A stretch of 64,000 bases of DNA, taken from contig OY979725.1 of assembly GCA_963855995.1 (NCBI GenBank), positions 10,006,883 to 10,070,882 of the forward strand, given 5' to 3'. Each line of letters begins with the position of its first letter. Position 1 is the stretch's first letter. This document shows positions 13,257 through 23,999 of this stretch, one piece after another. The notes under the pieces are model-generated. The model worked only from the letters and a program-made list of their open reading frames with translations, made no database searches and was not told the DNA's origin. Made by a program: the position numbers and the translations under genes. The stretch is from Muricea muricata (taxonomy: Eukaryota; Cnidaria; Anthozoa; Malacalcyonacea; Plexauridae).

Positions 13257-13951
13257 CTTTGTTACGTACTTTTGTTGTTCTGTTGGGCACTTTGGATGCG
13301 CCATGCGCCCGCATTTTATCGGCATGTTGGAAGTACTGTGTTTGAAAATATTTCAACGATGTCTATTTGGCAGGGAGGAAATATACAGAATTCATATTTG
13401 TACAGAAAGATCGCTGAAATTGTTTCAAAATCCTTTCGTAAAACGCGGAACAAGTTCCGTTGGACCAAAAAACACATTGATTATATAGCTAGAAAAATCC
13501 TTCTACTCTGTTTTAATGCAATTTATTCGTATTTAAGGCGAGATATGACCGCTTGAACGGGGGCGTGTTTCGTGCGAGTCTCCAGCCTTCCCTATATTTA
13601 CTTGTGTAGGATGATAACAACACAACACATGTGGCCGACTAATATCGCGGAAAACGGCTACAAAATACCTTGAAAAGCATAAATATCACACTTGGAGACT
13701 GTACTTGCGCCTATAGTAAGTTTTATTTCTTATAATTAGCCATCTTTAAGACAAATATGTTCATTTATAGTAAAAATCGGATGACAAATCAAAGAGTACC
13801 ACGAGCTTGGGGCACTAAAGCGGTTGTGAGTCAAGCGGTTTGTATAGCATAATGTAAAATAAAGTACTTCCAACATGCCGAAAAATGCGGGCGCATTGCG
13901 CATCCAAAGTGCCCAATAGAACAACACAAGTGCGTAACAGAACAAGTAAAC

Positions 13952-14125
13952 TGCATAATGTCACATATGAACTGCATAACATCATATACGAACTGCATAA
14001 TGTAACATATGAACTGCACAACATCATATATGAACTGCATAATGTAACAAATGAACCGTATAACATCATATATGAACTGCATAATGTAACAAATGAACTA
14101 CATAACATCATATATGAACTGCCTA
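13952..14125 (-). repeat. 21-bp minisatellite in right palindrome arm
   Basis: The inverted counterpart of the left-arm minisatellite, with about eight units. The two arms differ in unit number, so the minisatellite has changed length since the arms formed. Confidence 0.8.
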
Positions 14126-15299
14126 ATTGAGGTAATCAATTTTGGCTCTGATCACCCCTCATATGCCAGATCGGGTTGATTCGGTGATAATGCATTCAAG
14201 CTACAGCTCCCTCACCTGAATCTTTTGCCCTAGGGAAAACTGGATCTGATTCGAGATATTTTGACGTCGGATTCGTTTTGCTGTTTACACTAAGAAACAG
14301 GAGTCTAATACAAAATTATCGCATATAGAGGATAAATCTGGAACTTTTGAATGCGGAAAAGTTCACTTGTGGGACTTTGGGTCCAAGAAGATGGGAAAAG
14401 TCCAGTGTAAGCACTTTCCGTGAAGAATTCGACTGAATATCCTCTCCCCCGTATGGATTTTAAATTTATTACCATTAATTTCATCTAACACAGTAACAGC
14501 CAAGTAATAATAAAATAATCACCAAAAAGTTTCTGTGGTGATAAAATGCTAAATAAATGGGTGTATCATGCGTGATTGCATAATGTTTCTAGAGCAGAAA
14601 ACTAGTCTATGTATCTAGACCTAGCTATTGCAAAAATTATGATCCAGACAGGGTATCCCAGGCATTTGTTATTGGTATCCTTACGCATTGTTACGCGTAA
14701 TTCTTGTTTCCTAGGACGCACGGTCTACATCACAATTTATACACGAGGTCTATGACAGCCCCCCTCCACTACTCACTAGTGAAATTCATTTACCCCCTTC
14801 CCCCACAAATAAATTTTTCCGGCGCTTATTATACTATTACTATACATTAGATATACTAAAAAGAACTGCTGTATTACTTACTTCTGGAATACAATGAGTT
14901 TATTAATGAGTTTATTAATTAGTTTATTCAAGATGTATTAGTTGTATAGTACAGGTATAACTGAGACATAAACTTAACATAATTAAGAAAGATAATTATT
15001 ACCTCTCTCTTCTGGATACTTAACCCAGTTAACGTTTTACATCTGTGTCAAAAACGAAGAAAAATTACATATTCACATTCTGTTTATTATATAGTTGTAA
15101 ACAATTTAAGACCCAAGTCAGTAATATTAATTTTCGATCAATAATACTAAAAACATGGCTTTATTTCAATATTATTTAAACTAAAACAATACCTTTTCAT
15201 CATTTTAGTGTTCTCTTGTATTATTTCCATTTTTTTCGGCACAAACATGTAGTCTTTTTCTTTAAACAAAGGTGAAAATTGGTTCGCTGCTCTTACCAA

Positions 15300-16109
15300 A
15301 GAGATTATAAAAGAATAGAGGGGGCATCGTAGGATAAATTCAGTCAAACGAAAGGAACAAATTGAAGCTTGCTAATGGGGGCCAAATTTTAGACCCGGAT
15401 GTGATTCCCGGATGTATGCTTGGGCGCCTATTGGCTGGTTATCGACCTTTCACAACAAGAGATCGAGAAAGCTCGAGAAAAACTTTTTTCCGATTTTTTC
15501 GCACTCAAAGTTTTTATGTAAAACAAACGCGAAAATGTGAAAGATTAGTGCGGGATTGCCTTGAACGTTTTGAATTTTGTGTTTTTAATACTGGATGAGT
15601 ATTTGTGAGCGAAAATGCAATTTTTGGATTCGAAATATCAAATGAACACACCAGAAAAGTCCTTAAAGTTTAAATACATCGCAGTATTGTGGTTGTACAC
15701 CTTGTTGCACCTCTAAAAAAAATTTGATAACTGTTCGAAGGCAAATAAGTTCAATTTGTATCCAGATGTGGGATTTTTTGGCAGATATTTGACAAAACCT
15801 CGCTGCAAAAAGCCGGTCAAAAACTGGTTGCTATGCGTTGCTAAGGAGAACCTAAGGTTGAAAAACTTCAATATTTACACAAAAATTTGGCTGTCTGCGC
15901 CTAAAATTACAAAAACTGGAAAGCTACAACATATTTTCTTATTATAGTCAATATCTGCGGGCATCATGGTCATAAAAACAAGCAAAAATTGACAAAAACT
16001 GTGTTTTCAGTATACCTCCGGGACTTAAATTCCGGGGCCCCCATTAGATTTGTTCAATTTGTCCCGCAGTTCGTCCCGGGATGCTGCCTCTATTCTTTTA
16101 TAATCTCTA
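15300..16109. mobile_element. Non-autonomous element with long terminal inverted repeats
   Basis: The ends are inverted copies over roughly 90 bp. AGAGATTATAAAAGAATAG at the left matches the complement at 16,090-16,109, and a GGGGGCC patch with AACAAATTGAA near 15,355-15,390 is mirrored near 16,030-16,060. The roughly 600-bp interior has no transposase. Confidence 0.7.
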
Positions 16110-16147
16110 TGGCTTATGGCTCTTACAAACATCGCCATTTTGAAAAT

Positions 16148-16212
16148 ACAAAATGATCACGTGATCACGGGAAATGATCACGTGATCGATATCTTCACTA
16201 GTGAAGATATGG
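16148..16212. repeat. Cluster of short perfect palindromes
   Basis: GATCACGTGATC occurs twice, then ATATCTTCACTAGTGAAGAT, itself a perfect palindrome. Such a cluster could be the core of a MITE. It lies directly before the long (AT)n tract. Confidence 0.7.
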
Positions 16213-16253
16213 AAAATATCCTACGGTGTATTTTCAGTATCTTAGTGTCAGCT

Positions 16254-16501
<248 letters not shown>

Positions 16502-16955
16502 CGAGTGTCAGTAAATAAACTGAATTTAGAATCATATGAATAGCGTGCTCGATACGAAAGTAGAGCGAATATAAGCAAGAAACTTGAATCACTTCGTTTA
16601 AAACATTTATTCACGACAAATTTGTTTCGTATGACAAGCTGAGCTTGCCACACTCATCAGGTGAATGATTATATCGCGTATTTACATGGTGTTATGAATA
16701 ACCTACAGGTAACTTGATCTGGGATGTTCGGCGTCACAGGAAATCTTAAAGAGAATTACTGGCTACAGAGCAGAAATTTTTTTCTGTGTCTACATGTCGA
16801 TATAAGTTCGTTTCTTAAGTTCAGTGAGCTAAGCTTAGGGTGATAAATTATTATATACTTCTCGTGTAGACATAAATTGCAGCGCTTTGTTTTGTTTGAG
16901 TAGGCCTTACATTTCCTTAAAATTTTCCAACGGATAGAGTATTCAACGCTGGATT

Positions 16956-16985
16956 GTATATATATTATATATATATATATATGAT

Positions 16986-17042
<57 letters not shown>
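16956..17042. repeat. (AT)n microsatellite
   Basis: Alternating TA interrupted near 16,982-16,990. Confidence 0.9.
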
Positions 17043-17046
<4 letters not shown>

Positions 17047-18662
17047 TGTTGTTACCATATACAGGTATATTATATGTTGTTATATTGTTAATATAAATTT
17101 TGTTGTTTTATGATATTTACTGTGTAATGATTTCGAGTTTATTACAGTTCAAAGAGATAATCTCGATATCTGGTTTCTTGGATAAATAAATAAGCCCTCC
17201 CCCCTCTCCAATAAGCCCCGCCCCCTCAAAAGGTCATAAACTGAATAAATATGTTTTCATGAGGAGCAATTATTTTCATTGTAGGTTTTACCGATTAAAT
17301 CCACAACGGGAGTTTGGAGATCTTTTTTCTGTGAAAGGATGCTCGTCTCTTCAAGCAGGAATTGGAAACAATGAGTTTGTTAAAGATCTTGTGACCCAGC
17401 ACTCCCTTGTTAATAACTTCAGGTGCTCACATACGCATCATATGTTAGGATGGGTATACAGAAAATCTTTATAGTATAGATATGAAAATTAGTACTGAGA
17501 AATCTAAAATATAGTTTGCACTCTTTAAATTAATGTTTATCCCTTTCCTTGCCACAGATGACAGATCCTGCTATTTTCGGATAATAAGCATGTTATTATT
17601 TTATCGTTTTTTTAGGGTAAAATGAATTATTGCCTTCGACATCAATGCAATAACGGTTACGCAGTGTTAGACGCGTTAAAATTTCGATATGATAATTTCG
17701 GAGGATACAGGTATGAGGCAGGACGATGACTTGAAATTAATTTTACCCAAACTCAACAAGAAAATAACATTCTATAACCTTTCGTTTAATGTGCACGTTA
17801 CTGCAGTTGTAGACTATATATAATTAAATAATACTACGAGGTCGAGAATTCTGTGAGGTAAAAATTAATCTATGAGATTTTATAGCCATTAAAAAAGAAC
17901 AGAGAAATAATTGTTTCTCTACTCGTCGCTGTCTATGGAGGTATAAATGGCGCGTAAAGTATGCAGTCAAATTACAATATTTGACAAATTACAATATAGA
18001 ACAACTATGACCTTATAGAAATCGAGAACAAGTAATCTAATTATTCGTGCATAATGGATATCAAGCAAAATATGCCATGCATAAAAAGATTTTAGCCAGG
18101 TAAAAAACCCCCAAAGAAACAAAGAAATAATTTGCCTACTCCTCCCTATCCATCGAGGAATAAATAACAGTCAAATTACAATATTTGTATTAGTGTATAC
18201 GGGTTTGATTCCACTAATTTCACTTTTTTTTCTTCGCGATAGTAATAGCGTTTTTCTTCACTATCTGGAATGGATCATAATTCCCCAGCCTTTGCTGGAT
18301 GTGATCAGGGCATGGTAACTAACGTATTGAGGCCACTAATCCACATATATACCAACCCAGTTATGCTAAATCGGTCCATTGTTGAAAGAAGCAGCTGAAA
18401 AATTTCAAGACATATCAGTCATATGTTTAGCCAACACACTTTACAACAACGTTTACATGGTAGTACTTTTAAATTCTATAATGGAAATAATTTTTTCTTC
18501 TTTTGTAGTGTTGTGTATGTTATGGTCCCAAAGGAGGAAAACAGAACTACTGTTGTCCTAAATGTACTGCAATTAACGGTGGTACTGTAACAAAGAAAGC
18601 TTTCGTTTGGTTTTGGGTTCGAAACAGAATGCCCGAGCGTCTGTGGAAGAGGTGTATGGAAT

Positions 18663-19088
18663 AGACGATTTGCATGTTAGACGGCTAACTTTATATCTTT
18701 GCAAGATGAGCAAAATCTTTTACTATAGTTAAAAAGAGCAAATTAGTAGAATTGCCAAGTTTGGTGGCGAAATGTTGTAAAACATGGAAAATATGGCCTC
18801 GCAAAGTTCGCAAATTTGTATACATTTGTATTACGCGAGGAAAAAGTTACCACTTTTGATACAATTTTAGCTGAACAGTGGTAACTTTTTCCTCGCGTAA
18901 TACAAATGTGTACAAATTTGCAAACTTTGCGAGGCCATATTTTCCATGTTTTACTACATTTTGCCACCAAACTTGGTAATTCTACTAATTTTAGGATGCT
19001 CTTTTTAACTGTGGTAAAAGATTTTGTTTGTCTTGGCTAGACTGAAAGTTAGTCTAACATGCAAATTGTCCATTGTCCAATTGTCCAA
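18663..19088. mobile_element. Foldback element inside exon 8 of copy A
   Basis: The halves are inverted copies: AAACATGGAAAATATGGCC at 18,780-18,798 is mirrored around 18,933-18,952, and GCGAGGAAAAAGTTACCAC at 18,835-18,853 around 18,876-18,895. The outer ends carry GATTTGCATGTTAGAC and its inverted near-match. The coding sequence stops at the left end and resumes with AATTCCACAGG at the right, as in the uninterrupted paralogues. No transposase is present. Confidence 0.8.
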
Positions 19089-19931
19089 AAATTCCACAGG
19101 AAGTCATGAAAAATACTTCATTGATCCTGAAACAGGAACTGTACATAAGGTGAAAATAATTACGAGGAATAGCAGCCAAAGAAACAACTTAATAGTTTGT
19201 CGACGACAAAAGCAATAACGAAAACAACAACGAGAGCCCTGAGCCTTTTATTATTGCATGTTGACTAGCAAACAATGAGAGCAGGAATGAACAAAAACTT
19301 AATCAGTGCTATTTTTTTAATTATAGGGTTCCTGTTCAGGAACATTAAGGGCATTGTTAAACGAAGGTGCATGCAAGTGCATTATTATATATATAATTAT
19401 TATATAAAACTAAGTAAGCAAGTTGAAAAAACACTTTTTCACTCTTTTATTCTAGACATTGACAGTATCTGGTAAGGAAAGTTTCGAGGAAATTCCAAAC
19501 GTTCGAGGTCTTGTCTCATATCGTACAGATAATAAAAAACTTTATGTCAACCAAGGGACAAAATGGTAAGCATTGAGCAGCGAGCAGGAGGATGGTTTGT
19601 ACTGAATATATGACTATATAGAAATACCATGTCGATATCAAACGTTACATTATATATTAAATTACTACGAGATGTACCATTTTCACGCTAGGTTTAGAAT
19701 TATTGCAATTGACTAGAATTTTATCGTCAATGAAGTACTTTCCCAGACCCGCGTCTGTTCTTGTTCCTTTAAGGGACGGACCAATAAAAAAGTAAATGAG
19801 AAGGTGTGGTATTTTTTCCAGTTTGCACATTATTTTTAATGTTGTCAGTCGTGTATGCATTTTTTTATGGATATGCTACATTGCATGCATATTTTTTACT
19901 CAACTACATGTAATAAACTTGCTTTCTTGAG

Positions 19932-20268
19932 CAGTGGCCTTGCCGGATTGGTGAAACTGAGGGGGGGGGGGGGAGGGGAGCAGAACGAGCCGAAAAGGCG
20001 CGAGGTTCCTAGGGGTTTGGGGAAATGCTCCCGGCCCCAAGATCGTATTGTTTCTAGGGTCTCTTAAACCCTATTTTTGGTATTTTCAGGCGGGTTTATT
20101 GATAATCTAAGAGCCATGCACATCTGTAATTCTTGCGCCCGTTAGAAATTTAAACAATAAACATACCCCTACACTTTCTACGTCAGATTTAGAAAAATCT
20201 CAAAATCGATGATTAAAATAACTGGGGAGGAGACTCTTCCCCCAGTCCCCACCCTGGCAACGCCACTG
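19932..20268. mobile_element. hAT-type MITE
   Basis: The terminal inverted repeat starts CAGTGGC and ends GCCACTG. Flanks TTCTTGAG (19,924-19,931) and CTCTTGAG (20,269-20,276) form a 7-of-8 match, as expected of an 8-bp hAT target duplication. The interior contains a G12 run and no transposase. Confidence 0.6.
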
Positions 20269-20462
20269 CTCTTGAGAAATGTTTTGTAATGCACGCTGTG
20301 AGACGTTTATGAGAGATAATTGTTTTAAACCCAAAAAGATGCGCGATATTAAAACAAAAATATTACGGATAAACAACTCGCGTATCATGGTATATCATAC
20401 ATTAATAACAAAATGGTTAACATTTATGTACCAAATTGGGAGTCACCATAGCAGAATTCAGT

Positions 20463-20493
20463 AAGCGGCGCGGTGAAATTCACCGCGCCGCTT
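20463..20493. repeat. Perfect GC-rich hairpin
   Basis: Arms AGCGGCGCGGTGAA and TTCACCGCGCCGCT around a single base, in otherwise AT-rich DNA. This is probably the core of a small foldback element. Confidence 0.7.
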
Positions 20494-20925
20494 AGCAGCC
20501 AAGAGATCAGACAATACATTCGTATACATTTGTTGCTGTACTTTATATCACTTCATTTTCGAGGTATATAACCCTCCTTTACCACAATTATTTCAACCAT
20601 GTAAATTTAATATTAAAATTCTAGTTTTTATGTTGTTCTGTTTGAAATTTTTTTCGAGACCTTTTCTATGGCATGTTGGGGTTTTTAACCTTTCATGCTT
20701 ATATGTATTTTTTTCGTTTTTAACCTTTCATGCTTATATGTATTTTTTGGGTTTTTTTCCCAAACCTCCCTTCACTTTTCTAATGGTCTGTCTCTAATTT
20801 TTCGTTACTCCAAAATATAATTCTATTAAATTTAACACCAATATAGCTTCACGAATTAAACAAAAAAAATTCAAAGACAAGAAAAGAAAATTCGGATTCT
20901 AGAAAACACCACTTAAAGTCAGCAA

Positions 20926-22689
20926 ATAAAAATTAACATTAAATTAACATGTGAAGTTCTAATTATTTTGATGTAAAGGTTGGGTAAGAACACAAGGTCG
21001 TGTACTCATTGGACAAAACATTGTGGAAGAACTCTTGAATTTGGTTTTGATTTACGCATATTAATTTTTCGACGGATCAAATTACTACAATACGTTATAG
21101 CTAATTTGAATTGGAAAGTATTCAGGTTTTTTATACACATACATTGTAGAATGATGTATCATGATTATAGTAATTTCGCACTACTTAGAATTAACTAGTT
21201 GAGCAGTTAGTACAAGCTTACTGCATGTTGATAGTCAAGTTCCAAATTCCTAATGACCAACCAACAAGAGTTTGAAAAGTCGATAAAGTTTTCAAATTCC
21301 ATGATTCGTGGCCACAGACGGCTATTTTAACAAACAGCAGCCTATTTCAAATATTTTTGAAATCTCTATGTCGACCAAGACTTTGTGGGTACCCCACCCC
21401 CCAAAAAATAACGATCAAACTTCGCCCCTGGGTTCATTGTAAACTTCATTAAAAGCTAGTTTGACTACAGAATGATGTATCGTGATTATGGTATTAATTT
21501 TGCAGTTAATAGAAGCTTACTGCAGGTTTTACGTTTATATCTAAGTTTGAGATTTTTAAGAGATGACTCACAGAAATTGCGCGGGCGAATATTCTTGGGT
21601 GTTACAGTCAAACGCTTTGAAGTGCCTTTTATGCTGTAGAGTGGTTGTATTTTCAGATGAGAGAGAGATGGCAAGTAGTCGTGCATGACATTGTTACAAT
21701 GGACTGAAGTAAGTTTCGATTATTTATGAAGCCTAGTTTTCATTTTCTCGTAGCTGTCGTAGCAAAGTCATTTTCGACGATGTGATATAGTTTGGACGTG
21801 ATATAGATGTGATGTATATGTAGTTTTCCATGGGCTGTATTTAAATTAGTCATATTAAGTGTAGAGTGGCGTACATACTCTATCACATCGGCCAGTTTGA
21901 TATATTAACGATATTAACGACTAAATGGAACTAAGCTTTAGCATTACTATACTAGTTCTCAGATAGTTCGTATTTTGCAATTGCTCATACTTGGTTAAAC
22001 GGGTGCTTATCCAATTGCAATTAACTCAGTAAATCAAATCTTTTTCAATGGAATATGTTAATTGCATGGCCTAGTATTATTAAAAACTACCCTACACCAT
22101 TTGTGCGCTCAATATTTATGATTTATAATTTTTAGGCGAACAACCTCTTTTGAATTAATTAGCTTTAGCTATGGCAATTTATACAGCATATGTGAGATAA
22201 AAGTTTTAAAAGTGATTCATATATATCTAGACAAACAAGCCACGACTTAGGTCTGTACTAGCCTTCGCTATAAACACCGGAGTATCACGAAAATATCCAT
22301 GCGTTGACCATTCCCTATATGTTCTGAAAATTTGCACCCACTTCAAGACCAAACAAACTAAGGTGTAGATTTACCCAAATCAAGTCATTAAACTCACTAA
22401 AGAAGCCATCAAAAGTGTTAAGGCACCAGTAGGCTGCAACATACATATTCCAGAAGAAGATTAAGGTAGCTAAATAAGTTGGGAAAGAAACGCCAGATAA
22501 CTAAAATTATTTTAAAACTTTGATGCAGCCTGACCATAAGATATTTTGGTCTAAATCGTGTTTGGACAGTGAAATTTGCAAGTGTGTTTAAGTGTGTTTA
22601 CCGAGGCCATACATTTGCTTCAGCATGCAACAACGTAAAAATCGATCATAAACAATTTAACATCATCTACTAAATGTATTATCAGGAAA
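20926..22689. other. Non-coding stretch between copies A and B
   Basis: No exon of the array family or other supported feature is visible. The CNTNAP-type last exon expected for copy A is absent here. Confidence 0.4.
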
Positions 22690-22961
22690 TCAAATTAATG
22701 TGCAATGTTTTTGGCCGAACATATGGATGAATTTACAGGAACCACTCTGTATTTTGAGTCTTTGACAAGATATAAACCGAGCCGTGCATGGGCACTCCGA
22801 AAATGGACAATTATGTGCATCAATCTTCCTTGCCTTAAACCTTGCTTTAATGAATTCATACTTATTAGTAAAGCAACGACTGTTAGTTTCCAGGACATCT
22901 GGACCAACTTCTTGCGCTGAACTATTTGGTTGAAACACAGGTACATACGCGTCTTCCTGCT
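22690..22961 (-). CDS. Candidate terminal exon, Cys-rich
   Basis: On the minus strand an acceptor (TTCTGCCACAG) opens a frame of about 90 codons ending in TGA. It holds seven cysteines, including an SECPC motif, in its second half. I found no matching upstream exon with a start or signal peptide, and the other frames of the same stretch are also fairly open. It may be the last exon of an unseen gene, or chance. Confidence 0.3.
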
Positions 22962-23361
22962 CTGTGGCAGAATAATAAAATTAAACATCAATGAACATCA
23001 ATTTTCATAAGCATGTGGTAATACACATCACGATCACAATCAATCTAGGTTCATAGACGTAATGCAGTATACAAATAAACAAATTACGAATGTTTCAATA
23101 TTCCCAGAGTCTGGTATACATGTTAGGAATCAATCGCTTCAAGAAGCAACCAACAACATACAGTCACCTAAACATTTAGAAAAACATGCTTCATGGGCAT
23201 GCATTAACTTAAAGCATTCAAGGCATCCGACCTTTTTGGCCAAATTTAGCTAGAATGATTGATGTCGCTGGAATCACTTATGTGGCATCATACTGGCATT
23301 TCGTAATTTTCGAATTTCAAAAAGTGTGTGTATAGAGCGGGCCCTATCAGGTCGGATACTG

Positions 23362-23564
23362 CAGTGGCGGATCTAGCGTAAGTCAAAACAAATTACCACA
23401 GCTCATTCTAGGATATATTTACATTTTAAAATACTTTCAAAGCAACTTCATTGGTTAGATTTTATTCTTTTGAAATTCATAACCTATGACATTGTTATAA
23501 AGTTAGTTTGAATTTAAAATTGAGCAGCTATAATTTACTTTGACTAACCCTGGATCCGCCACTG
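23362..23564. mobile_element. Short hAT-type MITE
   Basis: Terminal repeats CAGTGGCGGATC and GATCCGCCACTG. Nearby flanks TCGGATAC and TTGGATAC match at 7 of 8 positions, although the left copy lies 2 bp outside the repeat. About 200 bp, with no coding capacity. Confidence 0.55.
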
Positions 23565-23849
23565 TTGGATACGGTGGATAGTTATGTGACTACGAATATA
23601 CCTGAAGATATTTTTTATCCTGACTAATTTATACGAGGTATACGTATTTCCCAATTGAATGCTGTTGTTCTATTACACCATATTCTCTGTACGGAAAATA
23701 TATGGCCCTGTAAAATGATTCTGTAACATTTGTGTCGCACGCGTAAGCCTAAACAACATTCGTCTGAAATGTACATCTCAAATTCGCAAACTTCGTAATC
23801 GTAGGTCTATCTTTTCTGATTTCTAGATAAAAATTTAGTCGATCAATTT

Positions 23850-23999
23850 CTTGGAAAATCATTCAACAGTTAAGATTTTTTTAAAGAAAATTTATCCAGC
23901 TGGGCATGAGCGCTAATCTGGTCACAAGTATATTAATTACGTCTCGAGGAGCTGAACGGAAGACGTTACAGCTTGCTGAAGAGAAATTTACGTCGAATC
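23850..23999 (+). promoter_or_regulatory. Conserved upstream block of copy B
   Basis: The blocks before the signal-peptide exons of B, C and D align with each other. Shared pieces include GGAAAATCATTCA, GAGCGCT, ATTACGTCT and GAGCTGAACGGAAGACGTTAC-like sequence. It is probably the core promoter and 5' UTR. No clear TATA box is visible. Confidence 0.5.

Larger units (their letters stand above)
12183..15086. repeat. 2.9-kb imperfect palindrome
   Basis: The left arm (12,183-13,345) is the inverted copy of the right arm (13,862-15,086) around a loop of about 516 bp (13,346-13,861). Matching landmarks include the last about 165 bp of the satellite unit (12,190-12,350 against 14,920-15,080). They also include a G-rich patch at 12,455-12,500 against the C-rich patch at 14,758-14,815, and the 21-bp minisatellites in both arms. 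Because the outer arm ends are satellite sequence, the palindrome is joined to the end of the array. It may be a foldback element or an inverted duplication. Confidence 0.85.
17285..20925 (+). pseudogene. Copy A: 5'-truncated fibrinogen-like/trimerization-domain gene
   Basis: This is a decayed paralogue of copy C. Recognisable exons are: 5 (17,285-17,453, 12 nt shorter than in C); 6 (17,616-17,710); 7 (18,243-18,314, one base short, so frameshifted); 8 (split into 18,509-18,662 and 19,089-19,149 by an inserted foldback element); 9 (19,327-19,368, donor altered); 10 (19,456-19,590, TAA in place of the CAA after the conserved Trp, donor GT changed to GA); and a coiled-coil remnant at 20,847-20,925. 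Exons 1-4 and the C-terminal domain are not present. The upstream side is bounded by (AT)n tracts, so the 5' end was probably lost by rearrangement. No product like that of C can be made. Confidence 0.8.

Noticed and set aside
13111-14130. Open frames in the palindrome with repeated YELHN or CSSYMMLCSS residues
   Set aside because: They are translations of the 21-bp minisatellite, open on both strands because the unit is a multiple of three without stops.
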